A stretch of DNA of 43,857 bases from contig JAOAFV010000023.1 in NCBI GenBank assembly GCA_026416095.1, positions 1 through 43,857 of the forward strand. Reading direction: 5' to 3'. The position numbers were made by a program, and so were the translations under genes. Below the pieces are notes generated by a model that did not search any database, was not told where the DNA came from, and saw only the letters and a program-made list of their open reading frames with translations. Positions 16,211 through 26,836 of the stretch are shown here, one piece after another. Source of the stretch: Bacteroidales bacterium (lineage in GTDB: Bacteria; Bacteroidota; Bacteroidia; Bacteroidales; GWA2-32-17). Every line of letters begins with the position of its first letter. Positions within the stretch are counted from its first letter, which is position 1.

Positions 16211-18667
16211 ATGAAATTTTTTATTTTTTTTCTAGTACTTTTTTTATTAAACCTTACTTATGGTCAAGATGAATCGATAGTAGGTATTGAAAAGCGAGGA
16301 AATTATTATTATATCAAGAATACAAACGAACTATATTCTGGTAAATATGTAGAAAAATGGCCAAATGGTAAAAAACATTACGAAGGATATATAAAAAAAG
16401 GACAACCTGATAAAACATGGATTGAATACGATGAAGATGGTTTTAAAATTTTTGAAGGAACTTATAAAGATGGCTATTTAAATGGCCTTGCAACTTATTA
16501 TTACCCTTATGGCCAAGTTAGGGCTCAAGGCATTTTTAAGAATGGAAGAAAAGTTGGCAAGTGGATAGAATGGGATAAATTTGGAAAAACTAGCAAAGAA
16601 ATTAATTATCAAACTGTTGAAAATTTTTATCCTAATAAACGAAAAAAAGAAGAAGGAACATTAAGAAATAATAAAAAACACGACTTGTGGTTGTATTTCG
16701 ACGAAACAGGAAATTTGGTTCGTAGTGTTAATTACTATGAAGATAAAAAAGAAGGTGTTGAAACAGAATATTATAATAACGATAATATAAAAAAAGTGTA
16801 TACATGGAAAAATGATAGCTTAAATGGGCCATATTATGAATATTTTCTTAACAATAAGATTAAAATAAGTGGCTTTTATAAACATGGATTTAAAGATAGC
16901 ACTTGGAATGAATATAATGAACAAGGCCAAATAATTTCAACTACAACATATAAAACTATTATTAAATATTTTCCGAACGGGAATAAGTCGGAACAGCAAC
17001 AATATGTTAATGGGAAAAAAGATGGCGAATGGTTGTGGTGGTACGATACCGGTCAGCTTAAATATAAGGAATCTTATAAAGAAGATATTCCTAATGGTAA
17101 GTTTGAAGCGTGGTACGAAAATGGCGAAAAAAAATTTGAAGGACTAATTATTAATGGAAAAAAAGAAGGTAAATGGGTTGAATATTACTCAAATGGGAAA
17201 AAGGCGAAAGAAGAAAATTACGTGAATGGCATATTAGATGGCCAATATGTTACTTATTACCCTAATGGTAATAAAAAGCTGGAAGTAACCTATCAGAATG
17301 GCAAAAAAATAGGAACTCAAATTGAATATTATGAAGATGGTGTTAAAATGTTTGAAGGAATTTGCGAAAATGGTAAACTTAATGGAAAGGGAATATTTTA
17401 TTATCAGAAAGGAACAAAAAAATGCGAAGGGAATTATGTGGAAGATCGACGCGAAGGAATATGGAAATCGTGGGATGAAGCAGGTAATCCCTCAAAAGAT
17501 ATTGTATTTAAAACATTAAAAGAATTTTATCCAGATGGTAAAAAAATGTTCGAAGGAACTATGGCTAATGATAAAAAAGATGGACTATGGATATGGTGGT
17601 ACAAAAACGGGAATATTAAAGCTATCGAAAATTACAATATGGGTAAACTCCATGGAGAGTGTAGATCATGGTACGAAGATGGCACAGAGGCCTATTACGC
17701 AAACTATGTAAATGGCAAAAAAAACGGTGTGGTAGAAGGATGGTATCCTAATCGACAAAGAATGTTGCTAGAAAAATGGGAAAACGGTGTGCAAATTGGA
17801 GAATATAAAGAATGGTACGACAATGGTCAAATAAAAAGCGAAGGATTATTTATAGAAGGAATGAAAGAGGGTTTTTTTAAAACATATTATAAAAATGGCC
17901 AAAAGGCTTCGGAAAGATTTTACATAAGAGATAAAGAAGATGGCAACATTATTGAGTGGTACGAAAGTGGTCAAAAAAAATTAGAAGCATTTGCTAAAAA
18001 AGGTGTATACGAAGGAACTTACCATGAATGGTACAGTAACCAACAAAAGAAAATAGAAGGTACTTATCTTAATGGAAAAAAAGAAGGAAAATGGGCTGAG
18101 TATTACGAAGATGGTAAAATGAAAATTGAGGAATTTTATAAAGAAGGTATGCTCCATGGTAAAAGATTAACATATTATTCTAATGGGAACAAGGAAAGCG
18201 AAGAATATTACAATAGTGGCAAAAAAAACGGACAATGTATGTACTGGTATGAAAATGGTAATAGAAAATCTATTGAAACGTATTTAAATGGAATTCTCGA
18301 GGGTCAAGCTAAATATTACTACGAAAATGGAAAAGAAAAAGAAGTTGGGACTTATAAAGCTGGTCAAAAAGAAGGCGTTTGGACTGAATATAGAGATAAC
18401 GGCTACAAATTTGCCGAAGGTAAATATATAAAAGGAGTAAAATCGGGGCTATGGATAGAATATTATGAAAATGGTAATAAATCGTGCGAAGGAAATTATA
18501 AAAATGATAAACGCGACGGTATGTGGACATGCTACTACGAAAATGGCACTAAACAAATTGAAGGTAGATATTCAAACGACCTTAAAGATGGAATATGGAT
18601 CGAATTCAATCAGGATGGTAATAAAGTTAATGAGTATGTTTATAAAAACGGTAATCTTGTTAAATAA
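16211..18667 (+). CDS. Secreted MORN_2 (YwqK-like) repeat protein
   Basis: An 818-aa protein with a signal peptide (residues 1-19, ending TYGQ). The rest is almost entirely tandem repeats of about 23 residues built on the pattern Y-x-N/D-G-x-K-x-x-E-G-x-Y-x-N-G-K-K-x-G-x-W. There are about thirty copies. This is the MORN variant repeat (PF07661) often annotated as a YwqK-family antitoxin component, a name with little functional support. A long, regular beta-hairpin array on the cell surface or in the periplasm is expected. No catalytic domain and no T9SS sorting domain are seen at the C-terminus. It is followed after 19 bp by the alpha-2-macroglobulin gene. Confidence 0.88.
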   Translation: MKFFIFFLVLFLLNLTYGQDESIVGIEKRGNYYYIKNTNELYSGKYVEKWPNGKKHYEGYIKKGQPDKTWIEYDEDGFKIFEGTYKDGYLNGLATYYYPYGQVRAQGIFKNGRKVGKWIEWDKFGKTSKEINYQTVENFYPNKRKKEEGTLRNNKKHDLWLYFDETGNLVRSVNYYEDKKEGVETEYYNNDNIKKVYTWKNDSLNGPYYEYFLNNKIKISGFYKHGFKDSTWNEYNEQGQIISTTTYKTIIKYFPNGNKSEQQQYVNGKKDGEWLWWYDTGQLKYKESYKEDIPNGKFEAWYENGEKKFEGLIINGKKEGKWVEYYSNGKKAKEENYVNGILDGQYVTYYPNGNKKLEVTYQNGKKIGTQIEYYEDGVKMFEGICENGKLNGKGIFYYQKGTKKCEGNYVEDRREGIWKSWDEAGNPSKDIVFKTLKEFYPDGKKMFEGTMANDKKDGLWIWWYKNGNIKAIENYNMGKLHGECRSWYEDGTEAYYANYVNGKKNGVVEGWYPNRQRMLLEKWENGVQIGEYKEWYDNGQIKSEGLFIEGMKEGFFKTYYKNGQKASERFYIRDKEDGNIIEWYESGQKKLEAFAKKGVYEGTYHEWYSNQQKKIEGTYLNGKKEGKWAEYYEDGKMKIEEFYKEGMLHGKRLTYYSNGNKESEEYYNSGKKNGQCMYWYENGNRKSIETYLNGILEGQAKYYYENGKEKEVGTYKAGQKEGVWTEYRDNGYKFAEGKYIKGVKSGLWIEYYENGNKSCEGNYKNDKRDGMWTCYYENGTKQIEGRYSNDLKDGIWIEFNQDGNKVNEYVYKNGNLVK

Positions 18668-18686
18668 TCTGTAATTTCTCTTTTAT

Positions 18687-21600
18687 ATGAAAAAAATATT
18701 TTGTTTTTTTTTCGTTGTTGTATTTTCTATAAATACTTATAATCAAACTAATATTAAATACAACTACGACAAAGAATGGAAGATTATTGATAGTTTATTA
18801 ACAAACGGTTTATATAAAACAGCCTTAAACTTGGTAGAAAAAGTTTATCAGAATGCCGACAAAGAAAACAACCACTTTCAACGATTAAAAGCAACAATAA
18901 AAAAAATTGATATTCAAAAATATATTTCAGATAATATAGAAACTGAATTTTTTAAAATTATTAGTACCGAAATAAATAAATCGTCAGTCCCATATTCTAA
19001 TATTTATTACTCTATTCTTGCAGGTTTATTTGCAAACTATTTGAGTGTTAACTATATTAAAATACAAAAATTTACGTATTCTGAAAACGAAACCGACGAC
19101 ATTCGTACATGGAGCGCATATCGTATTTTACAAACATGTAGCCAATATTATAAAAAATCTCTTGAAAACGAAGATATATTGAAGAAAATTTCAGTTACAT
19201 CTTTTAATGAATTATTCACATATTCAAAAGAAGACATTGAATATTTTACATCTTTATACGACTTATTAGTATATCAAATGTTAGATTTTTATGTTAAGTT
19301 TGCAAAATATTTTCCAGCATACTCAGAAAGTTTTAGTATTAATAATTTATCGTTTTTTAAGCCATATTTTGAATTTATTAATATAAAAATACCTCAGTTC
19401 GACACAATATCGCCTATTTATAATATCCTTTGGTGTTACCAAAAATTGTTAAAGTGTCATAGTGATAATAAAAATATTGAATTAACAATTTTGTGGGATT
19501 TGCGAAGGTTAAAATATATTCATGATAATTCTCAATTATTAGATAAAGATGATCTTTATAGAGAATCGCTTATAAAATTATTAGCCGACAATAATACACT
19601 GCCAATATCACAAGCAATTGTTTATGCTATTTCTAGATTTAATATAGAACAATCGGCAAGTAATCGTAGTAAAGTAAAAGGTGTTTTATATCAAACACTA
19701 AAATTATGCGAAGAATACATTAGTAGATTTCCTAATGGAAAATTTGTAAACAATTTAAAAAATATTGTTTATGAAATAACTAAAAAAGATCTTCAGTTTG
19801 AAATTGAAAAATATATAGTTTCAAATGAACATTTTCCAGTAAAAATACATTATCGCAATATAAACAAATGTAGAATCTACATTGGATATTTAACAAAAGA
19901 TATTGCTAAAGGAATTATTTCGCAAATATACGATAATAGAGTAGTAGGATTACTTGTAAAAAATTCAAAAATGATTTACGATACAATAATAAATTTACCA
20001 AACTTCAACGATTTTTTAAGCCATTCAACTGAAGTAATATTACCACCGTTACCTTATGGTTTTTATTTATTAGCTTTATCGTCCGATAGCCTATTTGATG
20101 AAAATACGAGCGTTCAGTGCTACAATACATTTAATGTAACAGACCTTGTTTGTCTTAAGACAAGTTATAATGACAGTGTAAATAGGGTGGTTGTTTTAAA
20201 TCGGAAAAGTGGTTTACCGGTAAAAAAGGCAGCAATTACGGTATATAAAAATTTTTACGGAACACATAAATTGCCAGAAAAAGGAAAAACATATTATACC
20301 GATGAAAATGGATATGCATTTTTACTTACCGAAAACGATAATTTTGCTAAATCATACGATGGTTACTTTACCCTTGAAATAATAAATGGTTCGGATACAC
20401 TTGTCCCCGATGACAATATTTACCCAATTGCAAGGCAAAAATATTATGAAGAACAAAAAAAACAAGTACATATAATTACCGATCGAAGTATTTATCAACC
20501 TGGTCAGAAAGTTTATTATAAAGCAATAGTATACGACAATAATACTAAATATATAGTTAAAGATTTTAACTTGAAAGTTGTTTTTAAAGATCCCAATTTT
20601 CAGGTTATAGAAACTCACGAACTAGTAACTAACGAATTTGGTTCGGTGTCGGGTGTATTTGAAATACCTCGGAATGCCTTGAATGGTAATTATTCAATAA
20701 ATACCGAAACTTCTTCGACATATATTAAAGTAGAAGAATATAAAATCCCAAAATTTTATATAAACATAGAAAAACCAAATAAAGAATATGCTCTTTACGA
20801 TACAATATCGTTAAAGATAATTGCTAAACAATATACTGGTATTCCTATTCAGAATGCCAGTGTGCAATACGAAGTATACCTAATGTCGCGATATTTTTAT
20901 TTTATAAAACCTCCCTTTAGTTTGAAACAGATAAAACTAAAGGATGGCACTACAAAAACCGACTTAAATGGAGAAGCTTACGTAACTTTTATTGCAATAC
21001 CCGATAGCAGTAACATAAAAGATAATCCTATTTTTGATTACATTATTAAAGTTAAGGTTACCGACATAAATAATGAAACTCAATTTACTCAAACAAATAT
21101 TAGTATTTCCGATATGCCCGTTTTTTTTAAATCTACAATAAGCAACATAATACTATCCTCAAGAGATGATAAAATAAAAGTACTAACCCTTAATAATTCT
21201 GAAAAGCCAATTATTACAAGCTTGCTCATAAATATTTATTCGCTTATTAACCCTGAGTTTCTAAAACCACGTTTGTGGGAAACTCCCGATACATTTCTTT
21301 ATACTAAAAAAGAATGGGAAAAATTATTACCCTTTTATGTTTATGACCAAAAACTTAATATAAAAGACTTAAAAATAGAAAAATTAGTAGAAAGCATTAA
21401 ATCGGAAAGTAAAAGTGAGCATGTTTTTAATTTAAATTTAAAAAAAAGTGGCTACTATCTTATAGAATATAAAACAGTTGTAAATAATAAGGAAGTAACT
21501 CATAAGGAATATTTTATTTATTTAAATCCACAGGAAAAAGAAATCAGGCTTAACCACCCTTTTTTGTGTGTTACCGATAAATCCGAATATTTTGCAAACG

Positions 21601-24596
21601 AAAAAATTAAACTATATTTTTATTCTACTATAAAAAATTATTTTGTAGCGATAACTGCTACAACTTCGTTTAAAACTTATTTTTATTTTCTAAATTTAAA
21701 AGGTGATAACTTAAAAAGTATTGAAATTCCACTCGAAAATATTAAAGCACCTTCTGAAAATGTTATTATAAATTGTTTATGTGTTTACAACAACAGAATT
21801 TATACTGAAAAAATAAATATTTCAATATCAAATCCTGAAAAAATTCTTGTAATAAAAGCCGATAGTATTCCTAATAAATTAGAACCTGGTAGTAATGCCA
21901 CTGTAAAATTAAGAATAACAAATTTTAATGGTAAACCAGTAAATGGTGAGCTCGCTATTTCTGTGTACGATAAAGCTTTAGATGCAATACATAGTCACAC
22001 ATGGAATTTTAATCCTTATTCTTATTATTTAAACGAAATAAGTTTTTCTTCTTTAACAATGTTTCAATGTCAGAATTCGTATGTTTACATATTGCCAATA
22101 AATTATTTTGAAGAAAAGAGCTTATATCATGGTAATGTTTTGATATACATTCCTAAAATATTTATTCAAAGTTATAGAGAAAGCATACCCAGAATCACAA
22201 AAAGTAAACCTAAAACCCTTACTGTTGAAGCAATGTCTGAAACTCAATCACCTGAGATATTAAAAAATTTAGATAGTGGTATAATAAATATCGATCTAAG
22301 AAAAAACTTTAGCGAAACTGCTTTGTTTATTCCGTCGCTGAAGCCCGACGAAAATGGGTATTTGGAATTTTCGTTTAAAGTGCCTCAGTCGTTAACAACT
22401 TGGAAAATTTTAACTTTATTTCATACAAATGATTTAAAAATTTTAAATGAAACATTTGAATTTATTACACAAAAAAACGTTATGCTTATTTCTAATTTAC
22501 CACGTTATTTTAGAAAAAACGATAGCATTACTATACCTGTAAAAGTAACTAATAATACCGACATAAATATAAATGCATGCATAAAAGTTATCATAAATGA
22601 TGCCTTTTTAAAAGTCAACTATAGTTTTAGTAAAAAAATCGATACAATTATAGAAGGTAAAACATCGGCCTCTATTTTATTTCCCTTTGTAGTACCCGAT
22701 AGCTTGTCATTACTTAAAGTTACTTTACTTATGAACTCTAATGTGGGCTCCGATGGAGAAGAACATTTAGTGCCAATTTTTCCCGATGTTATGAGTGTTA
22801 TGGAAGCAAATCCTTTTTATGTCGACGCCAAACAAACAATTAATTTAGAAAACAGGAATTTAAAAAATAAAATAAAAAAGGTCGATAAAATAATATTCGA
22901 ATATACACAAAATCCTATATGGTATGCTATTATGGCAATTCCATACGTAAGCTCTATAGTTGCCGAAAATAGCGATGAGATTTTTAATAAACTTTACATA
23001 GCTTCTTTGTCAAAATATCTAATAGAAAATATCAATTCGTTTAAACAAGTAGTATCTAAGTGGGAAAAAGACACAATAACTAAATCGTTATTATCTGAAT
23101 TGGAAAAAAATCAGGAATTAAAGGAAGTAATTTTAAAAGAAACACCATGGGTGAACGAAAGTATTAGTGAAAAAGAAGTAAAAACTAACTTGTCGCAATA
23201 TTTTAAACAAACAAAAATAAATACAAATATTAAGTTATTAATAGAAAAACTATTAGCATTACAGACTTCCGATGGAGGTTGGAGTTGGTTTAAAGGAATG
23301 AAGTCTAATAAGTACATAACTATAAATATCGTATTTAATTATTATAGAATAAAAGATTTATTAAAAAATTCTCAGTTGAATGCTGCAATACAAAAAGCTA
23401 TTGCTTACTTAGATAACGAAGCTAATATATTTTACAAAGAAATTAAAAATTCATTAACATCGGATGTATTGGCAAAATGGCAACCCGATTATTATTACTT
23501 ACTTTATTCATATATTAAGTCTTTAAATAAAAATAAAGCCTTAAACAATGAGTGTCAGAATTACTTTTACGAACAGTCAAAAAAATTCTGGAATTCTTAC
23601 CCAGTATATATGCAAGCTCTAATTGCTCTTTCCTGTTATAATTATGGCGAAGTTGATATGGCATTAAAGATTATTAGTTCTATAAAAGAGAAAGCTATTT
23701 ATAGTAATGAAAAAGGAATTTATTGGAAAGAATTATTTAACGGCTGGCGATGGTATGAAAACGAAATAGAAAACATTTCTATTATTTATTCAGCAATTAA
23801 TACAATAAATAAAGATCAAAAAATACTCGATGGAATAGTAAAATGGCTTATTCTTCAAAAACAAACACAAATGTGGAAAACTTCAAAGGCTACTGTTAAT
23901 GCAATTTATACAATTCTAAATCACTTTAATTTTAACATAAACAAAAAATTTGAAAGCACTATTAAAATTGGTAATAAGGTTATTGATGTTGATTATTTTA
24001 CTAAAGAAGCAGGTACAGGTTATTTTAAAGTTTTGTTCGATAAAAAAGATATCGATACATCGTTTTATAAAATTAGCATAATAAACAAGGCTAATTCTCA
24101 AGCGTGGGCAAATATTTATTGGTATTACGAAGCAAAAATGAACGAAATCTTAAATTACAATACCACATATTTATCGGTAGAAAGAAAGTATTTTAAAGAG
24201 GTAAAAGACAAAACAGGTAATAAACTCATAGAAATTACAGATACTAGTGTGGTAAGAGCTGGCGATGTTATTGTAGTTAAGTTAATTTTTGGTTGTGATA
24301 GAGATATGGATTTTGTATATTTAAAAGATATGTGGCCTGCAAATATAGAACCTATTGAATATATTTCTGGCTATAAGTATAATTATGCGTTTGCCTATTA
24401 TTCAGAAATTACTCAATCATCGTATAATATTTACATCGATAGACTTCCTAAAGGTAAACATGTAATTGAGTATAAAATAAAAGCTCTAACTCCAGGCTTG
24501 TGTAATACTGGTATTGCCTATATTCAATGTTATTACTCACCATCTTTTACAAGCCATAGCGAAGGTAGACTATTAAAAGTCATAAAAAATGAATGA
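18687..24596 (+). CDS. Bacterial alpha-2-macroglobulin family protein lacking the thioester
   Basis: A 1969-aa exported protein with a signal peptide (about residues 1-20). An MG2 domain opens HIITDRSIYQPGQKVYYKA (about residue 595). The A2M domain contains LKPDENGYLEF and FKVPQSLTTWKIL (about 1213-1240). The thioester-type helical domain (about 1405-1760) has LLALQTSDGGWSWFKG near 1521. The family's CxEQ thioester site aligns here with N1428-S-D-E1431, within AENSDEIFNKLY. The Cys and Gln needed for the covalent trap are gone. The protein may instead trap or tether mechanically, or have a non-inhibitor role. It overlaps ung by 8 bp. A 19-bp gap follows the MORN_2 gene, which suggests co-transcription. 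Confidence 0.92.
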   Translation: MKKIFCFFFVVVFSINTYNQTNIKYNYDKEWKIIDSLLTNGLYKTALNLVEKVYQNADKENNHFQRLKATIKKIDIQKYISDNIETEFFKIISTEINKSSVPYSNIYYSILAGLFANYLSVNYIKIQKFTYSENETDDIRTWSAYRILQTCSQYYKKSLENEDILKKISVTSFNELFTYSKEDIEYFTSLYDLLVYQMLDFYVKFAKYFPAYSESFSINNLSFFKPYFEFINIKIPQFDTISPIYNILWCYQKLLKCHSDNKNIELTILWDLRRLKYIHDNSQLLDKDDLYRESLIKLLADNNTLPISQAIVYAISRFNIEQSASNRSKVKGVLYQTLKLCEEYISRFPNGKFVNNLKNIVYEITKKDLQFEIEKYIVSNEHFPVKIHYRNINKCRIYIGYLTKDIAKGIISQIYDNRVVGLLVKNSKMIYDTIINLPNFNDFLSHSTEVILPPLPYGFYLLALSSDSLFDENTSVQCYNTFNVTDLVCLKTSYNDSVNRVVVLNRKSGLPVKKAAITVYKNFYGTHKLPEKGKTYYTDENGYAFLLTENDNFAKSYDGYFTLEIINGSDTLVPDDNIYPIARQKYYEEQKKQVHIITDRSIYQPGQKVYYKAIVYDNNTKYIVKDFNLKVVFKDPNFQVIETHELVTNEFGSVSGVFEIPRNALNGNYSINTETSSTYIKVEEYKIPKFYINIEKPNKEYALYDTISLKIIAKQYTGIPIQNASVQYEVYLMSRYFYFIKPPFSLKQIKLKDGTTKTDLNGEAYVTFIAIPDSSNIKDNPIFDYIIKVKVTDINNETQFTQTNISISDMPVFFKSTISNIILSSRDDKIKVLTLNNSEKPIITSLLINIYSLINPEFLKPRLWETPDTFLYTKKEWEKLLPFYVYDQKLNIKDLKIEKLVESIKSESKSEHVFNLNLKKSGYYLIEYKTVVNNKEVTHKEYFIYLNPQEKEIRLNHPFLCVTDKSEYFANEKIKLYFYSTIKNYFVAITATTSFKTYFYFLNLKGDNLKSIEIPLENIKAPSENVIINCLCVYNNRIYTEKINISISNPEKILVIKADSIPNKLEPGSNATVKLRITNFNGKPVNGELAISVYDKALDAIHSHTWNFNPYSYYLNEISFSSLTMFQCQNSYVYILPINYFEEKSLYHGNVLIYIPKIFIQSYRESIPRITKSKPKTLTVEAMSETQSPEILKNLDSGIINIDLRKNFSETALFIPSLKPDENGYLEFSFKVPQSLTTWKILTLFHTNDLKILNETFEFITQKNVMLISNLPRYFRKNDSITIPVKVTNNTDININACIKVIINDAFLKVNYSFSKKIDTIIEGKTSASILFPFVVPDSLSLLKVTLLMNSNVGSDGEEHLVPIFPDVMSVMEANPFYVDAKQTINLENRNLKNKIKKVDKIIFEYTQNPIWYAIMAIPYVSSIVAENSDEIFNKLYIASLSKYLIENINSFKQVVSKWEKDTITKSLLSELEKNQELKEVILKETPWVNESISEKEVKTNLSQYFKQTKINTNIKLLIEKLLALQTSDGGWSWFKGMKSNKYITINIVFNYYRIKDLLKNSQLNAAIQKAIAYLDNEANIFYKEIKNSLTSDVLAKWQPDYYYLLYSYIKSLNKNKALNNECQNYFYEQSKKFWNSYPVYMQALIALSCYNYGEVDMALKIISSIKEKAIYSNEKGIYWKELFNGWRWYENEIENISIIYSAINTINKDQKILDGIVKWLILQKQTQMWKTSKATVNAIYTILNHFNFNINKKFESTIKIGNKVIDVDYFTKEAGTGYFKVLFDKKDIDTSFYKISIINKANSQAWANIYWYYEAKMNEILNYNTTYLSVERKYFKEVKDKTGNKLIEITDTSVVRAGDVIVVKLIFGCDRDMDFVYLKDMWPANIEPIEYISGYKYNYAFAYYSEITQSSYNIYIDRLPKGKHVIEYKIKALTPGLCNTGIAYIQCYYSPSFTSHSEGRLLKVIKNE

Positions 24597-25296
24597 TTTA
24601 TTTAATCAAAATAATTTAGACATAAAAATAGAACCAAAAATCGAAGAAAGCTGGAAAGAAGTATTAAAAGACGAATTTTCGAAATTATATTTCGTTGAAC
24701 TAAAAAAATTTTTAATAGAAGAAAAGAAAAAATATAGAATATTTCCACCGGGTAACTTAATTTTTAACGCATACAATTTAACACCCTTTTATAAAGTAAA
24801 GGTTGTAATACTAGGGCAAGATCCTTATCATGGATTTGGTCAAGCACATGGATTATGTTTTTCTGTTCCCAAAGGAGTTCCTAAACCTCCATCGTTAATT
24901 AATATTTTTAAAGAGTTGAAAGACGATTTGAATATAGATCCACCAAATCATGGCGATTTAACACAATGGGCATTACAAGGTGTATTCTTAATAAATGCTA
25001 TATTAACTGTTCGCGAAAATCAAGCTTCGTCTCACAGAAATAAAGGGTGGGAAAATTTTACCGACGCTACAATAAAGGCATTATCTTCTAAACGCGAAAA
25101 TTTAGTATTCTTACTGTGGGGCAAATTTGCTCAAGAAAAAAAATATCTTATTGATCAGCATAAACATCTAGTACTTGAAGCTGCACATCCTTCGCCTTAT
25201 AGTGCTGCCGGCTTTTTTGGCTGCCGTCATTTTTCAAAAACTAATGAATATCTTGTAAGTAAAGGAATTTCTCCTATAAATTGGAAAATAGATTAA
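24589..25296 (+). CDS. ung: Uracil-DNA glycosylase, family 1
   Basis: A 235-aa enzyme, normal length for Ung. It removes uracil from DNA in base excision repair. The water-activating loop GQDPYHG (D78, H81) is present, as are LINA (N136, uracil-specific amide) and the minor-groove/catalytic HPSP loop (H200). GCRHFSKTN matches the Leu-loop region in position. The start overlaps the alpha-2-macroglobulin gene by 8 bp, so the two are probably translated from one message although their functions are unrelated. It is intact and confidently assigned. Confidence 0.97.
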   Translation: MNDLFNQNNLDIKIEPKIEESWKEVLKDEFSKLYFVELKKFLIEEKKKYRIFPPGNLIFNAYNLTPFYKVKVVILGQDPYHGFGQAHGLCFSVPKGVPKPPSLINIFKELKDDLNIDPPNHGDLTQWALQGVFLINAILTVRENQASSHRNKGWENFTDATIKALSSKRENLVFLLWGKFAQEKKYLIDQHKHLVLEAAHPSPYSAAGFFGCRHFSKTNEYLVSKGISPINWKID

Positions 25297-25300
25297 CAAA

Positions 25301-26651
25301 ATGAAATCGCTTAAATTTATTCTAATTGCAACAATGTCGGCTGCGTTTTTTCGCCCTTTTCCGGAGCTTCAATAAATGTTGCACTACCTTCTATCGGATA
25401 TTATTTTAATAAACCACTGCAAGACATGAATTTAATTGCTCCAAGCTTCTTATTGATATCTGCTATTTTTTTAGTTACTGCTGGCAAACTTGCCGATATT
25501 TATAGACAACGTAATTATCATTGGTGTTATTATTTTTAGCGTATTTGCTAATTTATGTGGTGTTTCTGGCAATATTTATCAATTAATTATATTTAGAGTA
25601 TTGCAAGAAGTTGGCACCTCCTTCATGTTTGCTACTTCAGTCTCTATTCTTTCATCAGTTTCTCCGTCACAAAAGCGAGGAAAAATTCTTGAATTTAATG
25701 CAACTGCTATTTGTTTAGGGCTTCTTGCTGGCCCTACTCTTGGTGGTATCATAGTTAATTCGTTTGGTTGGAGATATATTTTTGTTTTAGCTTTTTCTAT
25801 AAGCATTTTTGCAGAAATTTTTGCTATAATGTGTTTATACCAAACATTAAATATTCTTCAAATAATAAAGTTAATTTTTTCGAAAACGTTTTATATTGGA
25901 TTGCGATTTCTTTGTTAATATATGGTTTTTCAATTGCCTCTAAAATGATAGGTATTATACTAATTTTTCTTTCAATACTTTTTTGTATTATTTTGGGATA
26001 TTGAAAAAAAGTAAAAAAACCCATTTTTAACATTGAAATTTTTAGTGTTAATAAGCAATTTAAATACGGAAATATTGCTGCTTTTATTATTCTTCTACCT
26101 TTGGAATAAGTTTAATTTTAAGTTATTATCTACAAAATATAAAACATATAAATGCTCAACAAACACGCTATATATTAAATGATTTAACCCATCATGATGA
26201 TTTTATTTTTACCTATATTTTGGTTGCCTTTTCCGACAAATTTAATGCCGCAGTTATAGCTTCGATAGGAATATTTTCAATTGTTACTGTATTATTTTTA
26301 TTGTCTTTTATTACTTATTTTACTTCTTTAAGTTTTATAATTTTATGCTTATTCTTAGTTGGTATTGGTTTTGCAATGTTTGCTACTCATAACACTAACG
26401 CAGTAGTATCGAATGTCGAAAAACATAATTATTGCTTGGCTTCTACAACCTCATCAACAATGAGGGTTCTCGAACAAATGATGAGTATGGGTTTAATGAT
26501 GATAATGTTTGCAATTTTTCTAGGAAATATGTTAAGCCTTATGGAAAACTATCATTTGCTTTTATCAACAATAAAAAATGTTTTATATTATTTGCATTAT
26601 TATGTTCAATTGGAAAATGGTTGTCTAAAGAAAGGAATTAATAATATTTAA
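25301..26651 (+). pseudogene. Major facilitator superfamily transporter (DHA2-like), multiply disrupted
   Basis: Open pieces in different frames give one MFS protein. They are MKSLKFILIATMSAAFF; then, after a shift near 25350, INVALPSIGYYF through GKLADIYRQR; after a break near 25505, IIFRVLQEVGTSFMFA, PSQKRGKILEF and GLLAGPTLGGIIVNSFGWRYIF; and after a break near 25870, more hydrophobic sequence to an in-frame TGA at 26002-26004. A last long piece runs from about 26105 to the end. The ATG at 25301 lies 4 bp after the ung stop. The content suggests a 14-helix drug/H+ antiporter. At least four lesions make it non-functional. If the lesions were sequencing errors the gene would be a normal MFS exporter. 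Confidence 0.88.
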
Positions 26652-26836
26652 TTCCAAAATTGAAAAAGTTAACGTATCTTAATTAGTGATATAGTGTATT
26701 TATTTTTGAAACATTCATAACAATAGAGCTATAGAATACTGATTTTAATGTGGATTATAAACTATGTTATGTTCATAATTTAAACTTAATATTGTTCATA
26801 TTTTCATGGATTTTTAGAAAATTTGAAAAAAATAAT

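Noticed and set aside
26750-26836. Upstream extension of the PIN-PhoH gene
   Set aside because: The 29 extra residues do not resemble the family, and the ATG at 26837 directly precedes the conserved PIN opening.
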